Positions 21,484 through 32,158 of a stretch of DNA of 64,000 nucleotides are shown here, piece after piece. Location: NCBI GenBank assembly GCA_030844895.1, contig CM061233.1, forward strand, positions 57,561,468-57,625,467, in the 5' to 3' direction. The position numbers were made by a program, and so were the translations under genes. Positions within the stretch are counted from its first letter, which is position 1. Each line of letters opens with the position of its first letter. The notes under the pieces are model-generated. The model was given only the letters and a program-made list of their open reading frames with translations, made no database searches and was not told where the DNA came from. The DNA is from Ambrosia x helenae. Taxonomy: Eukaryota; Streptophyta; Magnoliopsida; Asterales; Asteraceae.

Positions 21484-24400
21484 ATCATACGAAGCTGGCG
21501 GACGGTAATCGGACTCACGAAACGACAATTATGTAGAGATTCGTACACAAGAAAAGACTCGTCTTTAAAAGGCTATAACTATCGTAATATGGGAGTTTAC
21601 GGTCTCTGAATGGTGGAACGAGAAGGCCCTAAGATGTCTGACCATTCAACAGACTCGGATAAATCATACGAAGCTGATCGGACGGTAATCGGACTCACGA
21701 AACGACAATTATGTTGAGATTCGTACACATGAAAAGACTCTAGTTTGAAATGCTATAACTATCGTAACGTGGGAGTTTAAGGGACCCGAATGGTGGAACG
21801 AGAAGGCCCTAAGATATAAATCATTCAAAAGACTCAGATAAATCATACGAAGGTGACGCGGACGGTAATCGGACTCACGAAACGACAATTACGTTGAGAT
21901 TCGTACACAAGCAAAGACTCCAGTTTAAAATGCTATAACAATTGTAATGTGGGAGTTTAAGGGACCCGAATGGTGGAACGAGACGACCCTAAGATATCAG
22001 ATCATTTGAAATGACTCAGATAAATCATATGAAGCTGAGAGGGACGGTAATCGGACTCACGAAACGACAATTATGTAGAGATTCGTACACAAGAAAAGAC
22101 TCGGCTTTAAAGGGGTATAACTATCGTAATATGGGAGATTACGGGCTCTGAATGGTGGAACGAGAAGGCACTAAGATGTTGATCATTCAACAGATTTTGG
22201 ATAAATCATACGAAGCTGACCGGACGGTAATCGGACTCTCGAAACGACCATTACGTTGAGATTCGTACACATGAAAAGACTCTAGTTTGAAATGCAATAA
22301 CTATCGTAACGTGGGAGTTTAAGGGACCCGAATGGTGGAACGAGAAGGCCCTAAGATATCAAATCATTCAAAAGACTCAGATAATCATACGAAGCTGACC
22401 GGACGGTAATCGGACTCACGAAACGACAATTACGTTGAGATTCGTACATAAGCAAAGACTCCAGTTTAAAATGCTATAACAATTGTAATGTGGGAGTTTA
22501 AGGGACCCGAATGGTGGTACGAGATGAGCCTAAGATATCAGACCATTTGAAAGACTCGGATAAATCATACGAAGCTGATCGGACGGTAATCGGACTCAAG
22601 AAACGACAATTACGTTGAGATTCGTACACATGAAAAGACTCTAGTTTGAAACGCTATAACTATCGTAACGTGGGAGTTTAAGGGACCCGAATGGTGGAAC
22701 GAGAAGGCCCTAAGATATTAGATCATCAAAAGACTCAGATAAATCATACGAAGCTGAGCGAACGGTAATCGGACTCACGAAACGACAATTATGTACAGAT
22801 TCATACACAAGAAAAGGCTCGAGTTTAAAAGGCTATAACTATCATAATATGGTTGTTTACGAGAAGGCCCTAAGATGTTTGATCATTCGACCGACTCGGA
22901 TAAATCATACAAAGCTGACCGGACGGTAATCGGACTCACGAAACGACAATTACGTTGAGATTAAATGCTATAACAATTGTAATGTGGGAGTTTAAGGAAC
23001 CCGAATGGTGGAACGAGATGGCCCTAAGATATCAGATCATTCGAAAGACTCAGATAAATCATACGAAGCTGAGCGGACGGTAATCGGACTCACGAAACGA
23101 CAATTATGTAGAGATTCGTATACAAGAAAAGACTCGTCTTGAAAAGGCTATAACTATCGTAATATGGGAGTTTACGGGCTCTGAATGGTGGAACGAGAAG
23201 GCCCTAAGATGTCTGCTCATTCAACAGACTCGGATAAATCATACGAAGCTGAGCGAACGTAATCGGACTCACGAAACGACAATTATGTACAGATTCATAC
23301 ACAAGAAAAGGCTCGAGTTTAAAAGGCTATAACTATCATAATATGGTTGTTTACGAGAAGGCCCTAAGATGTTTGATCATTCGACCGACTCGGATAAATC
23401 ATACGAAGCTGACCGGACGGTAATTGGACTCACGAAACGACAATTACGTTGAGATTAAATGCTATAACAATTGTAATGTGGGAGTTTAAGATATTAAATG
23501 CCCTAAGATGTGGGCCTTCTCGTAAATATGGTTGTTTACGAGAAGGCCCTAAGATATCAGACCATTTGAAAGACTCAGATAAATCATACGAAGCTGAGCG
23601 GACGGTAATCGGACTCACGAAACGACAATTATGTAGAGATTCGTACACAAGAAAAGACTCGTCTTTAAAAGGCTATAACTATCGTAATATGGGAGTTTAC
23701 GGGCTCTGAATGGTGGAACGAGAAGGCCCTAAGATGTCTGCTCATTCAACAGACTCGGATAAATCAATCGAAGCTGACCGGACGGTAATCGGACTCACGA
23801 AACGACAATTACGTTGAGATTCGTACACAAGCTACGACTCCAGTTTAAAATGCTATAACAATTGTAATGTCTGAGTTTAAGGGGCCCGAATGGTGGAACG
23901 AGACGACCCTAAGATATCAGACCATTTGAAAGACTCAGATAAATCATACGAAGCTGAGCGGACGGTAATCGGACTCATGAAACGACAATTATGTAGAGAT
24001 TCGTACACAAGAAAAGACTCGTCTTTAAAAGGCTATAAACTATCGTAATATGGGAGTTTACGGGCTCTGAATGGTGGAACGAGAAGGCCCTAAGATGTCT
24101 GACCATTCAACAGACTCGGATAAATCATACGAAGCTGATCGGACGGTAATCGGACTCACGAAACGACAATTACGTTGAGATTCGTACACATGAAAAGACT
24201 CTAGTTTGAAATGCTATAACTATCGTAACGTGGGAGTTTAAGGGACCCGAATGGTGGAACGAGAAGGCCCTAAGATATTAGATCATTCAAAGGACTCAGA
24301 TAAATCATACGAAGCTGAGCGAACGGTAATCGGACTCACGAAACGACAATTATGTACAGATTCATACACAAGAAAAGGCTCGAGTTTAAAAGGCTATAAC

Positions 24401-25837
24401 TATCATAATATGGTTGTTTACGGGCCCCGAATGGTGGAACGAGAAGGCCCTAAGATGTTTGATCATTCGACAGACTCGGATAAATCATACGAAGCTGACC
24501 GGACGGTAATCGGACTCACGAAACGACAATTACGTTGAGATTAAATTGTATAACAATTGTAATGTGGGAGTTTAAGGGACCCGAATGGTGGAACGAGACG
24601 ACCCTAAGATATCAGATCATTTGAAAGACTCAGATAAATCATACGAAGCTGAGCGGACGGTAATCGGACTCACGAAACGACAATTATGTACAGATTCATA
24701 CACAAGAAAAGGCTCGAGTTTAAAAGGCTATAACTATCATAATATGGTTGTTTACGGGCCCCGAATGGTGGAACGAGAAGGCCCTAAGATGTTTGATCAT
24801 TCGACCGACTCGGATAAATCATACGAAGCTGACCGGACGGTAATCGGACTCACGAAACACAACAATTACGTTGAGATTAAATGCTATAACAATTGTAATG
24901 TGGGAGTTTAAGGAACCCGAATGGTGGAACGAGATGGCCCTAAGATATCAGATCATTCGAAAGACTCAGATAAATCATACGAAGCTGAGCGGACGGTAAT
25001 CGGACTCACGAAACGACAATTATGTAGAGATTCGTATACAAGAAAAGACTCGTCTTGAAAAGGCTAAACTATCGTAATATGGGAGTTTACGGGCTCTGAA
25101 TGGTGGAACGAGAAGGCCCTAAGATGTCTGCTCATTCAACCGACTCGGATAAATCATACGAAGCTGACCGGACGGTAATCGGACTCACGAAACGACAATT
25201 ACGTTGAGATTCGTACACATGAAAAGACTCAAGTTTCAAATGCTATAACTATCGTAATGGGGGAGTTTAAGGGACCCGAATGTTGGAACAAGACGGCCCT
25301 AAGATATCAGACCATTTGAAAGACTCAGATAAATCATACGAAGCTGAGCGGACGGTAATCGGACTCACGAAACGACAATTATGTAGAGATTCGTACACAA
25401 GAAAAGACTCGTCTTTAAAAGGCTATAACTATCGTAATATGGGAGTTTACGGGCTCTGAATGGTGGAACGAGAAGGCCCTAAGATGTCTGCTCATTCAAC
25501 AGACTCGGATAAATCAATCGAAGCTGACCGGACGGTAATTGGACTCACGAAACGACAATTACGTTGAGATTCGTACACAAGCTACGACTCCAGTTTAAAA
25601 TGCTATAACAATTGTAATGTCTGAGTTTAAGGGACCCGAATGGTGGAACGAGACGACTCTAAGATATCAGATCATTTGAAAGACTCAGATAAATCATACG
25701 AAGCTGAGCGGACGGTAATCAGACTCACGAAACGACAATTATGTAGAGATTCGTACACAAGAAAAAGAATCGACTTTAAAGGGGTATAACTATCATAATA
25801 TGGGAGTTTACGGGCTCTGAATGGTGGAATGAGAAGT
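21484..25837 (+). repeat. 180-bp satellite array, about 25 monomers
   Basis: The anchor gacggtaatcgg recurs at 21501, 21681, 21861, 22043, 22223, 22402 and 22582, and so on to about 25711. The period is 179-182 bp. Four main monomer types can be told apart by diagnostic words. A has tatgtagagattcg and actcgtcttt. B has acatgaaaagactctag. C has aagcaaagactccag and ctataacaattg. D has tatgtacagattcata and ggctcgag. A shortened C (about 25 bp deleted, gttgagattaaatgc) occurs four times. The order begins A-B-C-A-B-C and then becomes irregular. About 180 bp is a usual length for plant centromeric or subtelomeric satellites. I cannot name the family. ORFs across it are by-products of the repeat. 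Confidence 0.9.
23512..23549. repeat. Perfect hairpin inside the satellite
   Basis: Fifteen bases, gggccttctcgtaaa, are followed by an 8-base loop and then their exact reverse complement. A piece of the monomer (tttacgagaaggccc) has been copied in inverted orientation next to itself. The preceding monomer is broken off (ggagtttaagatattaaatgcc). Confidence 0.85.
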
Positions 25838-27522
25838 TCTACTGTTGCTCCACACATTGCTTGTGTATCAAGTATTGTTGAACCACCCAAAGCCCCCATA
25901 AATTACCTTGGTCAAACTTCATCTTATACCCCACCATCATACCCTACTACTACTTACATCTCACCATTTTCACCGATGCAACAAGCTGCTTGTTATTCTA
26001 TAAGTTTAAACCAACCTCAACAACAATCTTATATGTCCCAAGTGAGTCAAACCAAATGCACCCAAATCAACCTAATCAGAACCCAATTGTGCTGGAGACT
26101 TCGAACTTGAACAATGTTACTGTTGAAGTTGCACAGCAACATGTAGCATTGGTTTCTGCTATGGTCGCTTCTTATAACGGTTTAGTCACTAGTCAAATTG
26201 GTAACAACAATCTAACAAGTGAGGACTATGCGCAAATTGACAAAGAAGAGATGGAGCTCATTGACATCCAGTGGGCGTTTGCTAGTGTTATGAGGAGAGT
26301 GACTGAGTTCATTGAGAAGACGGGCAGAACTGATCTTTCTACTTCTCCAAACACCACGTATGGCTTCAACAAAGCCAAAGTGACATGTTTTAATTGTGGT
26401 GAGAAAGGTCACTTCAAGAGAGAATGCACACAGCCAGCACAGCAGGGGAACATGAATCCTTTCAACACCAACTATCAGAACCGTCAAAATCAGGTATCAT
26501 ACCAAAGTCAAAACAACTCCAATTTTCAACAACAAAACAACTACCAAAACCGCCAAAACAACTCACCAAACAATACTGTTAGACAAAACACTACACAAAA
26601 CCAGAATCAAAATCCAACACCACACAATCCAACCAGAACTATAATTCCTATCTCTACACCAAACAGTCAAACCCAACCAGATAACAAGAACCAAGCTTTG
26701 GTGATTCAGAAAGATGAGGGTTTTGATTGGACTGGTATGCAACTCGGTGTTGAGGAGATTACTACTGGTAACGTGGCGTGTGTTGCCCAGAAGATGGATT
26801 TGGATGAGTCGGTATCTATTGAAGATGTTTTGGTGACTGAGAAGATGCATGTGTATGAAGTGAAGATTGTAGAGTTGAGTGAAGAAAGTGATGGTTACCA
26901 TCAAGTGCTTTGCTGAGAAAGTCAACAAGAAGCTTGAAAGCTATAAACATATTGCATATGTTGTTGATCATATCATTGAGGAGCCTTCACAGTCTAGTAG
27001 TGCAAATTACAAAGCAGTCCCATCTCCTGTGTTATTTGAAAATCATACACTGCATTCAATAACACCGGAGAGCTCAGGTAAGTCTGACTCGACATCGGAT
27101 GATGAGTCTAACACCTCTACTGTGGGAGACCCTAATTCTGATGTTCGGACTATTTTGGGACTAAATAATGAAGGTGTGATTGCTGTAACTGTTGATTCTG
27201 ACTCTGAGGATGTCAAATCTGAGAAGGTGTGTGATATTCCTGCTGAAAATCACATTATTACAAATGTACCAGTGTCACCATCTCAGATTGTGCATCCCAT
27301 GGCTAACGCTCATCGAGCGAATCAATCAGTTAAGTGCGGGGAGAGAGGGCATTTACTTGCTCACTGCCCGTATGTTAGGCACAAAAGGCACGAGGTTGAA
27401 GTGAAGCAGGCATACCAGAGTCTAGTCGATAATCATTGTTATTTACAAAGACGATTTGTTCCTCAACCCGCACCGTTTTATAACCAAAGCAGATATTTTC
27501 AAAAGAACCAAAGGTTCATGTC
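25838..27522 (+). pseudogene. Host copia gag, 5'-truncated
   Basis: This is a Gln/Asn-rich nucleocapsid-type protein. Frame 25990-26916 holds IDIQWAFASVMRRV and the zinc knuckle CFNCGEKGHFKREC (about 26391-26432). A frameshift near 26890 leads to frame 26879-27522, with an acidic Ser-rich linker and a second knuckle, SVKCGERGHLLAHC, in which the first Cys is Ser. The LTR and the gag N terminus are missing: the left edge is a blunt junction with the satellite at 25837/25838. The right edge is cut by the gene-fragment mosaic and resumes at 32159. It would package element RNA. Confidence 0.8.
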
Positions 27523-27671
27523 ACATTGTTACCTCCTCCCCTCTCCTCTCCTCTCCTCTCTCCGCTCGATAAACCTGCCAAAAAAAAAAAAATCCCAAAT
27601 CCATCTCATATCTCCCGTTCTCTGCTCTCATCTTCTCCCACCCATTCCCTGTTCTCATCTTCTCCCAACCC

Positions 27672-27770
27672 TAAATCAATATATAAACTCCACAGCACTG
27701 GACCGACCGACCGACTCACTTCTAAGGTTACGGCGCTAGAGTCATCATCATCCAACACTCAAACGGTATA
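27672..27770 (+). promoter_or_regulatory. TATA promoter and first exon-like leader of captured gene
   Basis: TATAAA at about 27682-27687 is followed by a leader and a possible donor at aacg|gtatat near 27766. The CTCT-rich sequence before it (27535-27660) resembles a plant 5' flank. Confidence 0.4.
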
Positions 27771-28155
27771 TTATTTTTCAATATTTTCATATTTCTTTCA
27801 ATTATTATTAATAATTATTAGCTTCATTGTTTTCTAATCTTTTCCTTTGATTTATTGTTGTTTTGGGTAATAATTTGTGGGTTTTTTATTTCTTTTTTAT
27901 TTGATTAGAAAGCCCTAAATTTTTTGCTGATTAGTGAGTGCATGCACTGCATTTTATTAGACTCTTTGTGTTGATTGATATATATGTTGCCTTTTAAATC
28001 TGTTAACAAAAGTCTGTGTCTTTTTTTTAGCTTTGTAGGTTTGAATGTAGCCATGTTATGGTATAAATGTGTTTTTGGTTGAGAAAAGATTAGATTTTTT
28101 CAGTGGATTGACATTAACTGATATTTTAGGCTTTTTACAATGTTGTTATATGTTT

Positions 28156-28389
28156 CAATCAATCAATCAATCAATCAATTAATCATACCCAGATATCCCA
28201 CGAATAGTAGAAACTATTGGTAGGGTCAGGGAGGGTGAGATATAGGCACACCTTACCTCTACCCATAAGGATAGAGAGGCGGCTTCCAGAGAGACCCCCG
28301 GCTCAAAAAGAGAGAACAGAAGACAGGCAAGCATACAAGTAAGGAGACAAGCACCACAGGGATATATCGCTATCGAATAGTAGAAACTA
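28156..28389 (-). mobile_element. Plant SINE, Au-like, flanked by a direct repeat
   Basis: On the minus strand the body (gagccgggggtctctc, gcctctctatcc, gggtagaggtaaggt, ctccctgaccctacc) ends in tatctgggtatg and a (attg)n tail. This is the design of the widespread Au-type plant SINE. Flanks ttgttatatgttt (28143-28155 and 28390-28402) look like the target duplication. A 19-bp repeat, cgaatagtagaaactattg, occurs inside at 28201-28219 and 28374-28392. The family name is a recognition call without a database check. Confidence 0.65.
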
Positions 28390-28481
28390 TTGTTATATGT
28401 TTGTGATTGTATAATGTTCTGGAAGGCAGTTTTTTTTTTTTTTTTTGTTTTGGGTTTAATTTGACTTTTTATGTGGATAGA

Positions 28482-28997
28482 TGGATCGGTACAGAAAGTT
28501 GAGAAGCCAGGAGCGAAAAAGTGTAATAAAGGTTAGCAAAGTTTAGCATGATTTTCAGTTTGGTTACTGGGTTTTTCAAATTATTTAAATTATTGGACAT
28601 AACATAAGCCTTGATTTTTGATGATTTTGTAACACGAGTAGTTCAGTGGCATGACATCTCAGAGAATTTCAAAGCTCAAACCTGTACACGTTGTGGATAT
28701 ACTTGAAATATGAGTCATGAAACATTTGTTGTGGACAAGAATGTAAGTCTTAATTAGTTTAAGATGATGCAGTGTTATATTTACTAATACCATGTTTTGC
28801 ATTATTTTTTAGGTACTTGGCAACTACCTAAACAAACAATTTAAACTTTCATTAACCTCAAACTATTTTCAGTACCCAACTTATCCAGGTCGCTTTATGG
28901 GAAGAAATTGCAGCTTCTTTTGGAAGGGTCCTTCATGCAAAAGTCTCCGCGGTTATTGTTGTTGTAACGTCGATGAATGCAACAAGATTTTCAAGGT
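28482..28997 (+). pseudogene. Replication protein A-like (OB-fold) gene fragment
   Basis: A first short exon-like piece begins ATGGATCGG at 28482 (MDRYRKLRSQ). A later exon (about 28873-28997), behind a TTTCAG acceptor, encodes QVALWEEIAASFG and a hydrophobic VIVVVTS strand, which is the pattern of the RPA70 OB-fold (LWxE..). A Cys pair, TCTRCGYT (about 28680-28705), lies between them but is followed by a stop. RPA70 binds single-stranded DNA, and plant Helitrons often carry truncated RPA-like genes. The fragment is far too short to work. Confidence 0.55.
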
Positions 28998-29539
28998 GAC
29001 CATATTCCAAGGGCTCTAGCTATTTCACCAGTTTTAGTTGACCCGTTTAGGTTTAGCTATATAAGTTTTTTAACTTTTTTCACCGATATCATTTTAATCG
29101 GTATTTTACTTCTCTCACCTGTCACAAAACATGTATATCTCAGAATCTCAATGGAGTAGGCTGTTGATTTCAATAACTTAATACCCACTGAATCTCAAAA
29201 AGAGCATGTTGTGAAATTCGTTAACTTAGTATCCATTATTTTGTATTTTGTATAACAGATTAAAAGATTGCCATTTTGTCTTAAAAACATGTCATTAGCT
29301 CCAATAGGTTAATGCCCATTTTTAATTACATTAGATTTGAATTTGGATTGCTAAATTATATTAAAACCTTGCTGAAAGATTTTGCTTACACCATAGGATT
29401 TAATTGCTTCAGTTTGGTTCAACCGCAAACTGGCTGACTGTGCATTGGTGTTGAGGGAAAGCAACCAGACCTACATATCTACTTATATTAAGACGTTTTC
29501 AATGTAACTCTTGTACTCAAATGTTAATGGAAAAACGAA

Positions 29540-29577
29540 CCCGCTGCGGCCTGCGAAGCGCGGGCGTTACTTTCTAG
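29540..29577 (+). mobile_element. Helitron 3' terminus
   Basis: A GC-rich hairpin with stem CCCGC (29540-29544) and GCGGG (29560-29564) is followed nine bases later by CTAG (29574-29577) and then T. A subterminal hairpin plus CTRR before a T is the standard Helitron 3' end. The matching 5' end was not found. Confidence 0.75.
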
Positions 29578-29584
29578 TTTTCAT

Positions 29585-29958
29585 ATTAAGAAGACGTTGT
29601 CGACTCAGTTGAAGAAATTTGTTGCTACAAGGAAGTTGGTTAAGGCCTCTTATAAGCTGCCAGCGACTAGATGTGTTAGCGTATCTGCTCCGGCTAAGAA
29701 GAAGAAGCCTATTGTGAAGCTGAAAACTGCTAAGAAGAAATCACCGGCTAAGAAAAAGGCAGCCGCAACTTCGAAACCTTAAGCTGTTGCAGCCAAGCCA
29801 AAAGTACAAAGCTCCTGCTAAAGCCAAGTCGGATGCGAAAGCTGAACCGGCTGCCAAGGCTAAACTGGCTGTGAAGGCTAAGCCAGTTGAGAAAGCGAAG
29901 CCAGATGTTTAGGCGAAGCCGGCTGTCAAATCTAAGCCGGCTAGATTCCGAAGCTAGA
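29585..29958 (+). pseudogene. Histone H1 C-terminal fragment
   Basis: The plus strand encodes the end of the H1 globular domain (LKKFVATRKLVKASYKL). A Lys/Ala/Pro tail follows with repeats such as AKKKSPAKKKA, then, after a stop and a frame change near 29780-29815, PAAKAKLAVKAKPVEKAKP, a TAG, and AKPAVKSKPA. The linker-histone tail binds linker DNA and compacts chromatin. At least two stops and a frameshift rule out a working protein. The N-terminal half of the globular domain is missing. It is intron-poor here, so either retro-derived or captured as one exon. Confidence 0.8.
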
Positions 29959-30112
29959 CCAAAATATATGGTCTTGTACATATTTTGGGTCGGCATGTGG
30001 GTTCACGGGTTGACCTGTTTGTGTTGATATTATAACTTTAAGCGATTGATATTGTCGAACATAAAATAAAATATGCATCGGCTTTTAAGCAGTACACTGA
30101 TAGAAAATCTTT

Positions 30113-30270
30113 ATGGCTCAGCTCTCTATTCAGAAAGACGAACATGTTCAAGTTGCACCTGCTTCTAGCAAATCAATGTGGTTTCCTTTACGCCCGGGCA
30201 AAGGTAGCTCTAGAACAAGGTGAATTGTTAAGGCCAATCATCACCTAACACGGATTTACACCAATATGAT
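30113..30270 (+). pseudogene. Argonaute (AGO1-like) N-domain exon fragment
   Basis: The stretch encodes PASSKSMWFPLRPGKGS, a stop, IVKANH, a small deletion with frame change, and DLHQYDV. These are the successive landmarks of the N domain of plant AGO1-group proteins (RFPLRPGKG, CIVKANHF, DLHQYDV). A donor-like GTGAGT follows directly, so exon and intron were copied together, meaning capture at DNA level. The piece (about 50 codons) lacks PAZ, MID and PIWI and cannot act in silencing as a protein. Confidence 0.75.
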
Positions 30271-30710
30271 GTGAGTTAGTTTCTGAAACACTCTTATGTT
30301 TTTGTTTGTATTTCTGGTTTTTACATCTAACTGTTATCTATTTATCGAATTCGATTTGCACATGATGCTAATGTGTTTGTAATATTGTTTAGATTGGGAC
30401 CAGAATTCAATTCCCCCCTAAACAGCTGCAAGAAGAAGCAAAAACCACCATGGAGCATATGAAGAATTTGGTTCAATATACTACAGTGAGTATTTGTTTC
30501 ACCTTATATTAATCTCTTTTCTAATTTATTTGCATATAGTAGGGGAAACCCACGTAAAGGATAATAGTAGTTAATATTACTATGATGTGCATAATGGATT
30601 CCTTTAAATTGTTAAAGATGGTCTGGCACATCAATTTGAAGCAATAACTCCAAAGCTTATCCAAAAAAGATAATAAGATTTGAGTATAAATTGCTAATGT
30701 CAATAAATGG

Positions 30711-32141
30711 TTATGGCCGAACAGTACCACAAAAAAGGCATTTGAGATCATTTCTGTCACTCCACATTAGCATTCTGTCTTGAGTAGGCAGCCTATACTT
30801 GAAAGCAAGCCATATAATAAATGCATGCCTGGGAATGCACTGACTATACCAAACAAAATTTCCCCATTTCACCACAGCCCCTTTTCTGCATAATTTCTTA
30901 TAAACTTCCTTTGAAGAAAAAACCACTAACTTATCATTATCATCCTTCCACATAAAATGATCAGCCCTACCACTAGAAAGAATAGGAACATGTTCCTTCA
31001 CTAACCAAGGATACTTTTCATTCCAGTCTCTAGGAACATTCCATTCATTGTTAACAACCAACTCAGACACCTTACACTCCCAACCCAACCCAGTATCTTT
31101 AATATCTATCCTATCAATCAAATTAACAAGAGGCCCTTTAGAATGCCAAGGGTCAAACCAAGCATTTATCTTATTTCCATTACTCAACACAGCAGCATAA
31201 TTATTATTAACAAATTTCCTACACCCCAAAAGTTGCTTCCAAAACCAAGAATCAGCATTAGCTTCATTTATGGACCAAATACTCTTCCCATGTAACTTAT
31301 AGTGAATCACCCAATTGACCCAAATTGAATCCCTCCTATTCAGGATGCTCCAAATATGTTTCAAAATTAAAGCAATATTCCTATCCTTAAGGGATGCTAT
31401 ACTTAAACCACCTTGATTCTTGGCTAAACAAACACCATCCCAACTCACCTTAGCTGCACCAGGCTTGTATTCACCATTACTCCACAGAAAACTTCTCATA
31501 ATTCTTTCCACATCTTCTGCTAAAGCACTAGGCAATATAAATAAAGAAGACCAATAAACAGTCAATGAGGAAAGAACAGATTGCACAAGTTGCAGTCTAC
31601 CAGCATATGAAAGGAACTTATTCTTCCAATCCCCTATTCTCTTCTTGACTTTATCAATTAGAACCCCACAATCTTTCAGATATAATTTTTTAGAATCTAA
31701 AGGGACTCCCAAATATTTAACTGGAAAAATTCCAATTTTAAAAGGCATTACCTCGAGAATTTCCCTCTGAACATCATCCTCAACATTGCCAAAGAATATG
31801 TCACTCTTATTTTGATTAGGAATAAGGCCAGAACAAGAACTAAACTCATCCAAAGCTGATTTCAAAACCCGAATAGAATCCACATCAGCAGCCCCAAAAA
31901 TTATCAAATCATCAGCAAAACAAAGATGAGTAAGTTTAACTGTTTCACACTTCCAATGATATTTGAAATTCTCAGCATACTCAACTTTCCTTCTAATCAT
32001 CAGATTGAGAACTACCATCACCAAGGTAAACAGGTAAGGGGAGATTGGATCCCCTTGCCTTAAACCCCTTTCCCCTTTAGAAAAACCATGCAATTTGCCA
32101 TTAACATTAATAGAATAAGACACTGTTTGCAGGCAAAATCT
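30711..32141 (-). pseudogene. LINE reverse transcriptase fragment
   Basis: The open frame of 477 residues on the minus strand covers the second half of an L1-type RT: GLRQGDPISPYLF, CFADDLIIFG (the catalytic DD), IPVKYLGVPL-like motif and KVSWDGVCLAKNQGGL. It then covers the zf-RVT domain (WGNFVWYSQCIPRHAF, LKCLFCG). It is cut at both ends: no endonuclease and no 3' tail. It is related to, but clearly diverged from, the LINE at 32910-40529. It is surprisingly open for a fragment, so it arrived recently or was copied from an intact source. Confidence 0.8.
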
Positions 32142-32158
32142 CAAATCTCAAATCCGGA

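Larger units (their letters stand above)
27523..30710 (+). mobile_element. Mosaic of captured gene fragments with a Helitron 3' end
   Basis: This block interrupts the host copia gag. In order it holds a CT-rich leader with a TATA box, RPA-like exon pieces with introns, a SINE, a Helitron-type 3' terminus (29540-29577), a histone H1 tail pseudogene and an Argonaute N-terminal exon. An unidentified exon-like piece bounded by splice-like signals (about 30393-30486) follows. Helitrons are known to gather gene fragments and plant Helitrons often carry RPA-like genes. However, the H1 and Argonaute pieces lie beyond the only 3' terminus found, so one Helitron cannot be shown to carry them all. No 5' TC terminus was identified. 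Confidence 0.55.

Noticed and set aside
23430..24911. Open frames of 72-108 residues in the satellite
   Set aside because: They repeat with the 180-bp monomer, occur on both strands and have no start context. They are by-products of a stop-poor repeat.
29597..29782. Working small Lys-rich protein
   Set aside because: It matches the middle of a histone H1 tail that goes on in another frame after stops. It is a pseudogene.
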